This document shows positions 38,036 through 47,551 of a stretch of 64,000 nt of DNA, in pieces. The notes below the pieces were generated by a model that was not told the origin of the DNA, ran no database searches, and saw only the letters and a list, made by a program, of their open reading frames with translations. The first letter of the stretch is position 1; each line of letters opens with the position of its first letter. The position numbers and the translations under genes were made by a program. Origin of the DNA: MAG-121220-bin8 sp002700465 (lineage in GTDB: Bacteria > Bacteroidota > Bacteroidia > Flavobacteriales > Flavobacteriaceae); the NCBI GenBank assembly GCA_943789295.1, contig CALSTO010000001.1:849883-913882 (forward strand), in the 5' to 3' direction.

Positions 38036-38050
38036 TAATAAACAACAATA

Positions 38051-39064
38051 GTGCCTACATATATACTTGGAATTGAATCTTCATGTGATGACACTTCTGC
38101 ATCAGTACTATGTGATGGTAAAGTGCTTTCAAATCTTATAGCTAATCAAGAAATACACAAATCATTTGGAGGTGTAGTTCCAGAGCTAGCTTCAAGAGCT
38201 CATCAACAAAATATTATTCCTGTTGTAAATCAGGCAATCAATAATGCAAATATCGACAAAAATCAATTAAATGCTATAGCATATACTAGAGGGCCTGGAT
38301 TATTAGGATCTCTTCTTGTTGGATCATCATTTGCAAAATCATTATCGATGGGTTTAAACGTCCCATTAATTGAGGTTAATCATATGCAAGCTCACCTATT
38401 AGCTCACTTTATTGAAGATTGTGGAAATGAAAAACCTACATTCCCATTTATAGGAGTTACAATTTCAGGTGGTCATACCCAAATAGTTTTGGTGAAAAAT
38501 TATTTTGATATGGAAATCATTGGTGAAACATTAGATGATGCTATTGGAGAAACTTTTGACAAATGCGGTAAAATGCTAGGTCTACCCTATCCTGCTGGTC
38601 CACATATTGATAAGCATTCAAAAAATGGAGATTCTAAAAAGTACAAATTCACTAAACCCAAAGTTGGTGGATTAAACTATAGCTTTAGTGGACTCAAAAC
38701 TGGGTTTATGCGCTTCATCCAAAAAGAAAAAAATAACAATGATGATTTTATTTCCAATGAACTGGAAAATCTTTGCGCATCTTTGCAAAGTACAATTGTT
38801 GAAATATTATTTGAGAAGATAATTTTAGCAACCAAGCAAACAGGAATCAATAAAGTTGTTTTTGGTGGTGGCGTCTCTTGTAATAGTGGAATAATTGAAA
38901 AATTTAAACAAAATGAAATTATTGAAAATTACAAATCATATTTTCCAAAGTTTGAATATACCACAGATAATGCAGCGATGATTGCAATGGTTGGATATTT
39001 AAAATACAATAACAAAGATTTTTCAACACTTGAAAAAAGTGCACAAGCTCGTTTTAAATTATAA
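38051..39064 (+). CDS. tsaD: tRNA N6-adenosine threonylcarbamoyltransferase
   Basis: The 337-residue Kae1/TsaD protein completes t6A37 formation on ANN-decoding tRNAs. It starts at GTG (38,051) with the family N-terminus ILGIESSCDDTSASV. HMQAH (about 111-115) gives two metal-binding His residues, and TISGGHTQIVL and VFGGGVSCNSG form the nucleotide-binding core. Length is standard. RsmE follows after 2 bases and an AI-2E-type permease after that, forming a small operon. Confidence 0.96.
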   Translation: MPTYILGIESSCDDTSASVLCDGKVLSNLIANQEIHKSFGGVVPELASRAHQQNIIPVVNQAINNANIDKNQLNAIAYTRGPGLLGSLLVGSSFAKSLSMGLNVPLIEVNHMQAHLLAHFIEDCGNEKPTFPFIGVTISGGHTQIVLVKNYFDMEIIGETLDDAIGETFDKCGKMLGLPYPAGPHIDKHSKNGDSKKYKFTKPKVGGLNYSFSGLKTGFMRFIQKEKNNNDDFISNELENLCASLQSTIVEILFEKIILATKQTGINKVVFGGGVSCNSGIIEKFKQNEIIENYKSYFPKFEYTTDNAAMIAMVGYLKYNNKDFSTLEKSAQARFKL

Positions 39065-39066
39065 TT

Positions 39067-39774
39067 ATGCAATTATTTTATTTACCAAATCTTAATAAGG
39101 AATCAAAAAGTGCTGAATTTTCAAAAGAAGAAAGTAAACATATTTTTAAAGTTTTAAGAAAAGACGTTGGTGATGATATTAATATTACAAATGGAAAAAA
39201 CTTATTTTTTGAGGCTAAAATCACATCAATTTCTAAAAACAATTGTGAGGTAAAAATTCTAAACATTAAAACCAAAGACAAGATAAATTACAAATTACAT
39301 ATAGCTATATCTCTTTTAAAATCAAATGACAGATTTGAATGGTTTTTAGAAAAAGCTAGTGAAATTGGAATTTCAGAAATCACTCCATTGATATGTGATA
39401 GAAGTGAAAGAAAATTTATGAATGAAAATAGATTACAAAAAGTATTAGTTTCTGCTATGAAACAATCTTTAAAATCTCATTTACCCACATTAAATCCAGC
39501 TGTAACATTGAAGGAATTTTTTAAGAAAGATTTTAATCAGGAATTATTTATAGCTCACTGCGAAGAGGAGTCAAATAAAAATTTACTTCTAAATTCCATA
39601 AAACCCAAATCGAGTTCAATCGTACTTATTGGACCTGAAGGAGATTTTACTAAAAAAGAAATAGATAAAGCGATTGAACTTAAATTTAAGCCTGTATCTC
39701 TTGGAGAATCTAGATTTAGAGCTGAAACTGCAGCAATAATTGCTACTCATACAGTTTCAATTGTCAATATGTAA
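39067..39774 (+). CDS. rsmE: 16S rRNA (uracil-1498-N3)-methyltransferase
   Basis: A 235-residue SPOUT methyltransferase that modifies U1498 of 16S rRNA. The N-terminal PUA-like domain (FSKEESKHIFKVLRKDVGD) is followed by the trefoil-knot motifs VLIGPEGDFTKKEI and SLGESRFRAETAA, which bind SAM. WFLEKASEIGISEITPL is the other conserved RsmE block. It is coupled to tsaD with a 2-base gap. Confidence 0.95.
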   Translation: MQLFYLPNLNKESKSAEFSKEESKHIFKVLRKDVGDDINITNGKNLFFEAKITSISKNNCEVKILNIKTKDKINYKLHIAISLLKSNDRFEWFLEKASEIGISEITPLICDRSERKFMNENRLQKVLVSAMKQSLKSHLPTLNPAVTLKEFFKKDFNQELFIAHCEEESNKNLLLNSIKPKSSSIVLIGPEGDFTKKEIDKAIELKFKPVSLGESRFRAETAAIIATHTVSIVNM

Positions 39775-39786
39775 TATATTAGCAAT

Positions 39787-40875
39787 ATGAATTACAAGGA
39801 AATATCCAAAGGAATCATAAGAGCAATTTTAATATTATTAGCATTTGGGATTGGTTTACTATTATTAAATGAAATCCAAATACTAATATCTTACATTATT
39901 ATAGCAGCTGTCGTATCTCTAATAGGTAGGCCTTTCGTAAGATTTTTTACGGAAAAATTAAAATTAAAAAACACAACCGCATCAATTTTATCAATGATGA
40001 TTTTAATTGGACTAGTTGTGGGAATAATTTCATTGTTTGTTCCTCTTGTTATAGAACAGGGCAAAAACCTTTCATTGTTAGATGTGGATTCTTTTAAAGA
40101 AAATATTTTATTTCTCTATTCTGAGTTGTCCAGTTACTTAAGTAGTTATGGTTTTAGTTTAGATAATTCTATTTTCAATATTAATTGGTTGAATAATATT
40201 GATTTTACATTTTTACCAGAAATATTAAATTCTATAGGAAAGACACTTGGAAACTTAACAATTGGAATTTTATCTGTGATGTTTATTTCTTTCTTCTTTT
40301 TAAAAGATTCTAAACTTATAATTAACAGTTTACTTGTTTTAATACCAAAAAAATCAAATAAGAAATTTAAAAAATCTTTTGACTCCATTTCAGTTCTTTT
40401 ATCTCGATACTTTGCTGGACTTATTTTACAGATTTTTATTCTTTTTATAATTTACACCATTCTACTTTTAATAATTGGAACTCCAAATGCAATTGTAATA
40501 GCATTTTTATGCTCTCTATTAAACTTAATCCCTTTCATTGGACCATTTATTGGTGGAATATTAATGATTCTTTTAACAATGTCCAGTCATATAACTCAAG
40601 ACTTTAGTTCTGTAATATTAGCCAAAGCAATATATGTAGCTATAGGATTTGGAATTGGCCAATTAATTGACAACTTTTTCAGTCAACCATTTATATTCTC
40701 TAACAGTGTAAAATCTCATCCATTAGAAATATTTATTGTTATAATTAGTGGTGGCTTGTTATTTGGAGCTGTGGGTATGATTGCTGCAGTACCCACCTAT
40801 ACTGCTTTAAAAGTTATTGGTAAAGAATTTCTTTCAGAAAATAGAATTATAAAAGAATTAACAAAGAATTTATAA
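39787..40875 (+). CDS. AI-2E family transporter (PerM/DUF20)
   Basis: A 362-residue inner-membrane protein with about eight hydrophobic helices in the typical PerM layout. The C-terminal signature LNLIPFIGPFIGG, GFGIGQLIDNFFSQPFI and PLEIFIVIISGG is clear. Members include TqsA (AI-2 exporter) and Na+/H+ antiporters, so the substrate is not certain. It follows rsmE by 12 bases and precedes tRNA-Ser. Confidence 0.87.
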   Translation: MNYKEISKGIIRAILILLAFGIGLLLLNEIQILISYIIIAAVVSLIGRPFVRFFTEKLKLKNTTASILSMMILIGLVVGIISLFVPLVIEQGKNLSLLDVDSFKENILFLYSELSSYLSSYGFSLDNSIFNINWLNNIDFTFLPEILNSIGKTLGNLTIGILSVMFISFFFLKDSKLIINSLLVLIPKKSNKKFKKSFDSISVLLSRYFAGLILQIFILFIIYTILLLIIGTPNAIVIAFLCSLLNLIPFIGPFIGGILMILLTMSSHITQDFSSVILAKAIYVAIGFGIGQLIDNFFSQPFIFSNSVKSHPLEIFIVIISGGLLFGAVGMIAAVPTYTALKVIGKEFLSENRIIKELTKNL

Positions 40876-40890
40876 TTTTCATTTTAAACC

Positions 40891-40921
40891 TTGTTGAATT
40901 GAATTGTAAAAGTTAAATTTG
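40891..40921 (+). promoter_or_regulatory. Predicted promoter of tRNA-Ser
   Basis: A TTG at 40,891 is followed after 20 bases by TAAATTTG (40,914-40,921), an exact Bacteroidota -33/-7 pair with normal spacing. The transcription start would fall about 22 bases before the mature tRNA. Confidence 0.65.
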
Positions 40922-40949
40922 CTCGCTCTTTTAACTGAAAAGACCTATT

Positions 40950-41033
40950 GGAGAGGTGCCAGAGTGGTAATGGAGCAGATTGCTAATCTGTCGACGGGTA
41001 ACTGTCGCCGGGGTTCGAGTCCCCGTCTCTCCG
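40950..41033 (+). tRNA. tRNA-Ser (anticodon GCT)
   Basis: An 84-nt class II tRNA. The acceptor arm GGAGAGG pairs with TCTCTCC (one G-U), and the anticodon stem GCAGA/TCTGT encloses the loop TTGCTAA with anticodon GCT (Ser, codons AGC/AGU). A long variable arm (GACGG GTAA CTGTC) confirms the serine type. The T arm is CGGGG TTCGAGT CCCCG and the discriminator is G; CCA is not encoded. Its last 14 bases begin the direct repeat that borders the island downstream. Confidence 0.97.
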
Positions 41034-41199
41034 CAAAAACCCTTGTAAGTCATTGATTTACAGGGGTTTTTAATTTTGGTTGCCTGAATCGTTGCCTTTA
41101 CTACTTTTAACTATCACTAAGTTATAACAAAAAGTCAAAAAATCTCAATAGTAATTTTTAATTGCTACTACCCTACTCAAATAATATCGGTTTTCTTTT
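41020..41199 (+). repeat. Direct repeat, left copy (putative att site with tRNA 3' end)
   Basis: 180 bp that recur at 54,929-55,108 in the same orientation with two mismatches. The copy begins TCCCCGTCTCTCCG, the 3' end of tRNA-Ser, and continues through the tRNA terminator and about 130 bp of non-coding DNA. Similarity fades within 15 bp after 41,199. Inside are two GTTGCCT copies 12 bp apart (41,079 and 41,091), a pattern seen in recombinase arm sites, although this role is not shown. Confidence 0.93.
41035..41071 (+). terminator. Terminator of tRNA-Ser (within left direct repeat)
   Basis: AAAAACCCTTGTAA pairs with TTACAGGGGTTTTT, with one G-U, around a GTCATTGA loop and ends in a T run. 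It starts one base after the tRNA and is duplicated at 54,944-54,980. Confidence 0.9.
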
Positions 41200-41439
41200 G
41201 ACGGGAGGTGTTTTGTATAAGTATGTATAATAGTGAGGTTCTAGGATTCTTAATCTGTTGTTTAATTTAATTATAGATAATAAATAATATAAAAAGATAT
41301 TTTATAAAAATTTTAATTTTTATCACCACAAGAAATAATTAGTATCATTGTCTTCGTGAAAAAATATACATTTTCAATTAATTAGATTTCGTTTTAATTA
41401 ACTCTGTTAGATGATGTTTTTTTTTAAATAATTAAGATT
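41200..41439 (+). promoter_or_regulatory. Promoter region of the adhesin unit, shared with the regulator unit
   Basis: No coding frame is seen in these 240 bases. From 41,287 to 41,324 an AT-rich block containing AAAAAGATATTTTATAAAA is almost identical to 49,821-49,859 upstream of the transmembrane regulator. About 20 bases later both carry TATCATTG (41,343-41,350 here), one mismatch from the Bacteroidota -7 motif TAnnTTTG, with TTTTTA as a possible -33. The leader to the ATG at 41,440 would be about 80 bases. The shared block suggests common control of the two island units. Confidence 0.55.
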
Positions 41440-42493
41440 ATGAATATGAATAAACTTTTTATCCTTTTAGTGTTTTCTGTCGGAATTAATGCGACTGCTC
41501 AAGTTGCTACCAGTGGTACAACTAATAGCGGAACCAATGCTTCTGCAATAGGTTATCAAACTCGGCAACAAATACAGTATCTACAGCAATGGGAAGAGAA
41601 ACATTAGCAAGTGGAATAACATCCACAGCAATGGGTTATCAAACCTCTGCAACAAATACCGCCTCTACTGCAATGGGAAATAGTAGTACAGCAAGTGGAG
41701 TAACATCCACTGCAATCGGCAATAACAGTACAGCTAGTGGAGAAACATCTATAGCAATGGGTTTTGAAACAGAAGCTACTAATAGCGCATCAATAGCAAT
41801 GGGACATCAAACTACATCTACCGGGGGTGCCTCTACTGCAATGGGTTTTATAACAACTGCAAGCGGTTTTGGTTCTACATCCATTGGATATAAAACAACA
41901 GCAAGCGGTTATGGTTCTACATCCATTGGATATCAAACAACAGCAAGTGGAAATTGCCTCTACAGCAATGGGTAAAAGTACAATAGCTAGTGATTTTGGT
42001 TCTCTTAGTAATTGGACAATACAATTTAAGCGGCTCAACGGTTACCAATAGCGCAACGGAACTCCAATATGCAAATACTGCTTTTGTAATCGGAAATGGC
42101 ACTGCTTCTAATGCAAAATCTGATGCTTTTAAAGTAATGGTTAATGGCAATACTACTGTTGGTAATGACTTAACAGTAAGCGGCGATGTTGTGGTTTCTT
42201 CAGATGCACGACTTAAAGCAAATATTGTATCTCTAGGGTCTACTCTTGCAAAACTGCTCTTAATTGATGGAAAGACCTACACAATGAAAAAAGACGGTAA
42301 ACAAAAAATTGGCGTATTGGCTCAAGATATTCAAAAAGTATTTCCAGAACTAGTTACAACTGATAATAAAGACATGCTGGCGGTAAACTATCAAGGGCTT
42401 GTACCAGTGCTTATTAATGCACTTAAAGAACAACAATCAGAAATAGACGAATTAAAAGAAATGTTCAAAGAATTAATTACCAAACAAGAATAA
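41440..42493 (+). pseudogene. YadA-head-like repeat protein with S74 chaperone module, frameshifted
   Basis: The start ATG at 41,440 gives a signal peptide ending ATAQ. At least three frame breaks (near 41,552, 41,954 and 42,000) must be corrected to join the pieces. The joined protein, about 350 residues, has roughly eleven 14-residue repeats of the STAMGYQTSATNTA kind, the Hep_Hag/YadA-head left-handed trimeric roll. A C-terminal Peptidase_S74 intramolecular chaperone follows (SDARLKANI, then IGVLAQDIQKVFPEL and VNYQGLVPVLINALKEQ) and a short coiled coil. S74 domains trimerise fibres and then self-cleave at the SDxRLK Ser. The S74 module is nearly identical to that of the next gene. The breaks make the product non-functional as read. 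Confidence 0.8.
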
Positions 42494-42507
42494 TATCATA
42501 ATTTACT

Positions 42508-44399
42508 ATGAAAAAAATATTTACACTTTTAGCATTAACTATTGCATTTACAGTCAGTGCACAAACCAATACTAATTTTGGAACAGAATCTCTTAATTCG
42601 AACACTACAGGTGTGAATAATAGCGCATTTGGATATCAATCTTTAAAATTCAACACCACAGGAAGTGACAACACCGCATCTGGTTATGATGCTTTAGGTA
42701 AAAACACTGAAGGAAGTAACAACACCGCATATGGGCAGCAATCTTTATTTTACAACACCACAGGAAGTTTCAATACAGCATCTGGGGCGTATTCTTTAGG
42801 TTCCAACACCACAGGAAGTTACAATGCAGCATCTGGGATGTTTTCTTTATTATCTAACACCACAGGGAGTTACAATACTGCATTTGGTTATGATGCTTTA
42901 GGTAAAAACACTGAAGGAAGTAAAAACACCGCATCTGGTTATGAATCTTTAGCTAATAATACTACAGGAAATTACAATACAGCATCTGGTTATTTTTCTT
43001 TAAGGTCGAACATTACAGGGGGTAACAATACTGCATTTGGTTATAATGCAATGGCAAGCACCGATAATGCTACTAATCAAACCATTATTGGATATGAGGC
43101 TACTGGGCAAGCAGATAATTCTGTGGTGTTAGGTAACGACAACGTAACAGCAGTCTATATGGGAGAGGATTCTGGTGCTACTGTTTATGCAGCATCTTTT
43201 GTTGGTGATGGTTCACAGTTAACAGGAATTACTGGAAGTGCCTCAAGTTTAAATGACCTTACCGATGTTTTAGTTGATAGTAATTCAATGTTTCTTGGTA
43301 ATCCACCTACTAATAGTACAGGAGGTTACAATACAGCTTCAGGGCGTAATTCTTTAAATTCTAATACCACAGGAAGTAACAACACCGCATCTGGGTATGA
43401 ATCTTTATTTTCCAACACCGAAGGGGAAGACAACACTGCATCTGGGGCGTATTCTTTATATCTTAATACTACAGGGGACGAAAATACCGCATCTGGGTAT
43501 AAAGCTTTATATAACAACACTGAAGGAGACGAAAATACCGCGTCTGGGTATAAATCTTTATATGAGAACTCTACAGGAAGTAACAACACCGCATTTGGAA
43601 GAGAATCTTTATATGAGAACACCACAGGAAGTAACAACACCGCATCTGGACATAAATCTTTACATTATAACACCACAGGAAGTGACAATAGCGCATCTGG
43701 GCGTAGATCTTTATATAAGAACACCACAGGGATCAAAAATACAGCATCTGGGGTGTATTCTTTATACTATAATACCGCAGGGAATCACAATACCGCATCT
43801 GGTTATGAATCTTTAACTAATAATACTACAGGAAATTACAATACAGCATCTGGTTATTTTTCTTTAAGCTCGAACATTACAGGGGGTAACAATACTGCAT
43901 TTGGTTATAATGCAATGGCAAGCACCGATAATGCTACTAATCAAACCATTATTGGATATGAGGCTACTGGGCAAGCAGATAACTCTGTAGTTCTTGGAAA
44001 TGATGATGTAACCGCAGTTTATATGGGAGAAGATTCTGGAGCTAAAGTGTACGCAGGAGAAGGTAGTTTTACCGGAAATATGACAATAGGTGGCGATGTT
44101 GTGGTTTCTTCAGATGCAAGACTCAAAGCAAATATTATGTCTTTGGGCTCTACGCTTGCCAAATTACTCTTAATTGATGGAAAGAGTTATACAATGAAAA
44201 AAACGGCAAACAAAAAATAGGCGTATTGGCTCAAGATATTCAAAAAGTATTTCCAGAACTAGTTACAACTGATGATAAAGACATGTTGGCGGTAAACTAT
44301 CAAGGGCTTGTACCCGTGCTTATTAATGCACTTAAAGAGCAAGACGATAAGATCTCAAGATTAGAAAAATTAGTAGAAAAATTAATTTCTGGTAACTAA
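42508..44399 (+). CDS. 17-residue-repeat surface fibre protein with S74 chaperone module, one frameshift
   Basis: The signal peptide ends TVSAQ. Twenty repeats of consensus YxSLxxNTTGSxNTASG follow in two blocks (nine, then eleven), separated by a non-repeat segment (NATNQTIIGYEATGQ and a VGDGSQLTGI motif typical of phage-tail-like and trimeric fibres). The C-terminus is an S74 chaperone with SDARLKANI. The frame ends at 44,220 after YTMKK because an A run is one base short compared with the paralogue; restoring it extends the domain to a TAA at 44,397-44,399 and a product of about 630 residues. Such proteins form trimeric surface or appendage fibres. Export probably involves the Sec signal, and the route across the outer membrane is unknown. 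Confidence 0.85.
42583..43041 (+). repeat. Nine tandem 51-bp repeats (block 1)
   Basis: Coding repeats of exactly 51 bp with frequent AACACCACAGGAAGT-type cores, each one 17-residue rung. The last two units together with the following non-repeat segment (42,940-43,191) recur as a 252-bp block at 43,804-44,055. Confidence 0.95.
43345..43905 (+). repeat. Eleven tandem 51-bp repeats (block 2)
   Basis: The second array of the same 51-bp unit in the same gene. The last two units begin the duplicated 252-bp segment, so block 2 probably arose by duplication of block 1 with later unit gain. Confidence 0.95.
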
Positions 44400-44405
44400 A
44401 AAACT

Positions 44406-46544
44406 ATGAGAAAGCTAATATTATTAATAACTCTTGTATCTTTTACATTACAAGCACAAAACATCACAGTTGCTTCAGGTAAAAGTTTTACAATTGAAAA
44501 AACAGGTTCTGTGACCATGAGTGGAAATTTCTCAAACTCTGGAACCTTTACCTTAAACTCAGATTCTGACGAGTTTTCATCCATTATAATTGGCGGTACT
44601 GTTACTGGAAATATATCCTATAATAGGTATGTTAATTCTGTAGGTACTAATGAGTGGGATTTAATAGGCGCTCCGGTAGAGGGGCAATCTATTAACTCAT
44701 TTGTTACTGCAAACGCTTCAACTTTAGCCTCTAATGGTGATGCTTACGCGATAGGATACTATGATAATTATTGGAATGAGTGGGAAAACTACACTACATC
44801 TTCAAATTGGTATCCATTTGATGGAAACTTTCTTCTTGGTATGGGCTTTCAAATGGCTACAATAAGTGGTGGAACTTTAAAATTCACAGGAGCTCCAGCT
44901 GCTACAAATAAAACACTGCCAATTATTGATTTTAGTCAGGGACAAGGAGAAGGAGGAGGAGAAGGAGGAACAAAATGGAATTTAGTAGCAAATCCTTTCC
45001 CTTCATACATCCACGGAAATACCAGTGCAGATAGTTCAAACAATTTTTTAACTATTAATAGCGAAAAGCTCCACGATTCTTATCAGGCCATCTATGGTTA
45101 TGACGCAGATGGAATTGGCTCAGGGTATACCGTTTATAATAATACGAGTGCTGCGCTGCGTATTGCGCCAGGACAAGCATTTATGGTAGCATCTGATAAT
45201 CCAAATTTTGAAAATCCCGATGTACTTTCTTTTACAACAGACATGAGAACTATTGTGGGGGGAGATGATTTCATTACAAGTAGTAGAGCCATGCAAGACT
45301 CTTATGAACTAATTCTTAAACTTTATGATGGAGATACTGAGATAGACAATACGAGATTTTATTTTAAAGAAGGGCTTAATCTTGGTTTAGATCCCGGTTA
45401 TGATGCTGGTCATTTTAATCAAAGTGCATCCTTAATGTCAAGGTTAGTAGATGAAGACAAGGGTGTTGGATTTGCTGTTAATGCAATGGGAATAGAGAAT
45501 GCAAATAATGTTGTTGTTCCCCTTGTTATAAATAGAGAAGCAGGGGTTGAATTTAGAATTAGCATAGATATCTTTGATCTTTCTACAGGAACAAAAATTT
45601 ATTTAGAAGATAATGTAAATAAAACATTTACTCATTTAAATGAACAAGACTTTCAATTTAAGAATGATGATAAATTAAGTGGAGCAGGTAGATTCTTTGT
45701 TCACTTCACTACAACTACTTTATCTAATGATTTAGATGACGATGGTATATTAAATATAGATGATAATTGTCCAAACACGCCAGATGGAACCACTGTTGAT
45801 GTTAACGGTTGTCCGTTTTCACTTTGCCTTTAGACAACAACAAAGTTCTGGTTACTAGTGCGAGTTGTATTGGTAATACTGACGGATCTATAGGACTTAG
45901 TATTGAGGACGACAGTTATAATTACACAGTTACTGTAACAGGTCAAGACGATCCTATTTCGTTAGGCGCAGAGACAAAGACAGCTTCAGTGACTGGCCTT
46001 GGAACAGGCACTTACACGGTTTGCTTTAAAGTTGACGGTCAAGACGCCTACGAGCAGTGCTTTGAAGTTAATATTGGCAGAACCTAAAGCCTTAAGCGCG
46101 TTTATAGATGTGGATAATGATAACAGAACTACTAGCATACAGCTAAGCGGTTCTTCTTCTTACAATGTAGAAGTTAACGGTCAGCGCTTTGATGTGAAAG
46201 GAGACAGGTTTACAACCAGTCTTCCGTCGGGTCTTAGTATTATTAAGATCAGCACAGACTTAGACTGTCAAGGTATAATAGAAAGAGAGATCTTTATCTC
46301 AGAAGACATATTGTATTATCCTAATCCAACACTAGGAGATGTTAATGTATATGTAAATGGAGAAGACAGTAAAGTAACAATGAGCGTGTTTAGCTCAAAA
46401 GGAGATCTAATCTTTACAAGAGAACAAGAGATACAATCGACTAGAAAAACAGATTTAGATCTGGGTGGTGTTCCAGCAGGTACTTACTTAGTAACCTTGG
46501 ACGGACCAACAGTTAGAAAAACATTTAAAATAGTAAAACGATGA
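44406..46544 (+). CDS. T9SS type A sorting-domain surface protein with TSP3 repeat, two frameshifts
   Basis: Signal peptide ending LQAQ, then a long beta-rich region with WNLVANPFPSYI, a common element of flavobacterial T9SS cargo, and a thrombospondin type-3 calcium repeat (DLDDDGILNIDDNCPNTPDG). The frame breaks near 45,820 and again near 46,078. The corrected C-terminus is a classic T9SS type A sorting domain: ILYYPNPTLGDVNVYVNG, then GVPAGTYLVTLDGPTVRKTF and a terminal KIVKR. The protein (about 710 residues corrected) would be exported by the Por system and anchored to surface glycolipid. It lies 7 bases after the fibre gene and overlaps the next gene by 4 bases, so the set is one operon. 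Confidence 0.85.
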
Positions 46545-47284
46545 GAAACGAGATATTAAAATACTTTAGTTTTCTGTTTACATTAATTCTTATAAGCTGC
46601 GGCGGCGGTGGAGGAGATGACGGCGGCGGCGGCGGAGGTGGTCCAGTGGATCCACCACCACCAACACCCCCAGGCAAGTCTACATTAGTAGCACCAGCAA
46701 ACAACAAGACTTGTGAGACGGGAACTAGTGTGTCGGATACTCAGAGTACAGTAGCATTTAGTTGGAACGCTTCAGCCAGTACCAACACTTATGATGTTAG
46801 ATCACTAATCTTAAACACAAGTACAGCTACAAACAAAAACGGAGTGTCTTCAACAAGCACTACAGCTACACTTGATAAAGGTGTGCCATATTCATGGAAA
46901 GTGACTTCAAAGAACACAAGCAGTACAACTACAACACCAAGTGATACATGGAAGTTTTACTTAGCAGGAGATGGTATAGTTAACTATGCACCGTTCCCAG
47001 CAGATCTTACGGCGCCTGCGTCTGGGTCAACTGTCACTTTAAGTGATGGTAAAGCAACATTTACTTGGGAAGGAACAGATCCTGATAGTGGGGATACGCT
47101 TAGTTACACGGTTTATGTAGACAAGGTGGACGGTAAACAAACACCAGCATCGGCTTTAACAAACCTGTCAGCGCAAACTGCTGATGTGGAATTAGATGCC
47201 GATACTACGTATTACTGGAGAGTGAAATCATCAGACGGAACTAACGCCAGTTACTCCATTGTTTACTCGTTTAAAACACAATAG
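46541..47284 (+). CDS. Gly-rich-tether surface lipoprotein with two Fn3/Ig-like domains
   Basis: A 247-residue lipoprotein with lipobox LILISC (Cys20) followed immediately by a Gly/Asp-rich tether and a Pro-rich spacer. Acidic or Gly-rich tethers after the Cys act as surface-export signals in Bacteroidota lipoproteins. Two beta-sandwich domains follow (about 50-145 and 148-247), both with the YxWxV pattern of fibronectin-III-like folds (VPYSWKVTSKN, TTYYWRVKSSDGTN). ATGA overlap with the T9SS gene shows translational coupling. A role as surface anchor or partner for the fibre proteins is inferred. Confidence 0.78.
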   Translation: MRNEILKYFSFLFTLILISCGGGGGDDGGGGGGGPVDPPPPTPPGKSTLVAPANNKTCETGTSVSDTQSTVAFSWNASASTNTYDVRSLILNTSTATNKNGVSSTSTTATLDKGVPYSWKVTSKNTSSTTTTPSDTWKFYLAGDGIVNYAPFPADLTAPASGSTVTLSDGKATFTWEGTDPDSGDTLSYTVYVDKVDGKQTPASALTNLSAQTADVELDADTTYYWRVKSSDGTNASYSIVYSFKTQ

Positions 47285-47303
47285 GATTTTAGATAAATTA
47301 ATA

Positions 47304-47528
47304 ATGACTATGAAAAAAGAGAACAAAGAAAATGAAGAAATAATCCCTTCTGGAATTACAAGAAAGGATGCAATAAAGAAAATGGGGAAGTATGCCACAC
47401 TTACAGCAATGGGTACTTTTATGATACTAAACCCTAAAAAAGCTCAAGCTCAGTCTGCTTCACCTGGGAGTAGTGATGATAGTGATGACTCGGGTAATCC
47501 TCCACCTCCAACTGGATGGGGGGATTAG
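47304..47528 (+). CDS. Small exported Ser/Asp/Pro-tailed protein, candidate modified-peptide precursor
   Basis: A 74-residue protein (or 72 from the second ATG at 47,310). Residues 1-19 are charged and end SGITR; a Tat-like or Sec-like segment RKDAIKKMGKYATLTAMGTF follows with cleavage site KAQAQ near residue 49. The mature tail would be about 25 residues, six of them Ser, four Asp and four consecutive Pro, ending PTGWGD. The next genes encode a nucleotidyltransferase and a kinase with an N-terminal PqqD-like domain, the kind of domain that binds leader peptides in RiPP pathways. I infer that the tail Ser residues are phosphorylated or nucleotidylated before or during export. No known family is recognised. 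Confidence 0.65.
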   Translation: MTMKKENKENEEIIPSGITRKDAIKKMGKYATLTAMGTFMILNPKKAQAQSASPGSSDDSDDSGNPPPPTGWGD

Positions 47529-47551
47529 TAAAAACCTTTTTAAAAATTTAA

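Noticed and set aside
43326..43816. Long open frames on the other frames and strand across the repeat gene
   Set aside because: Periodic repeats of 51 bp (a multiple of 3) keep all frames open together; these are shadows of the real reading frame.
42583..43905. Regular 51-bp repeats that could suggest a CRISPR array
   Set aside because: The units are contiguous, in frame, without unique spacers, and encode a 17-residue rung in an open gene with a signal peptide.
41440..44399. Prophage tail-fibre region because of the S74 domain
   Set aside because: Both genes have Sec signal peptides and no phage structural, lysis or replication genes are nearby; the neighbours are surface proteins.
46525..46707. 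Minus-strand Pro/Gly-rich small frame
   Set aside because: It is the complement of the Gly-rich tether of the lipoprotein and of the T9SS gene end, with no start context or signal.
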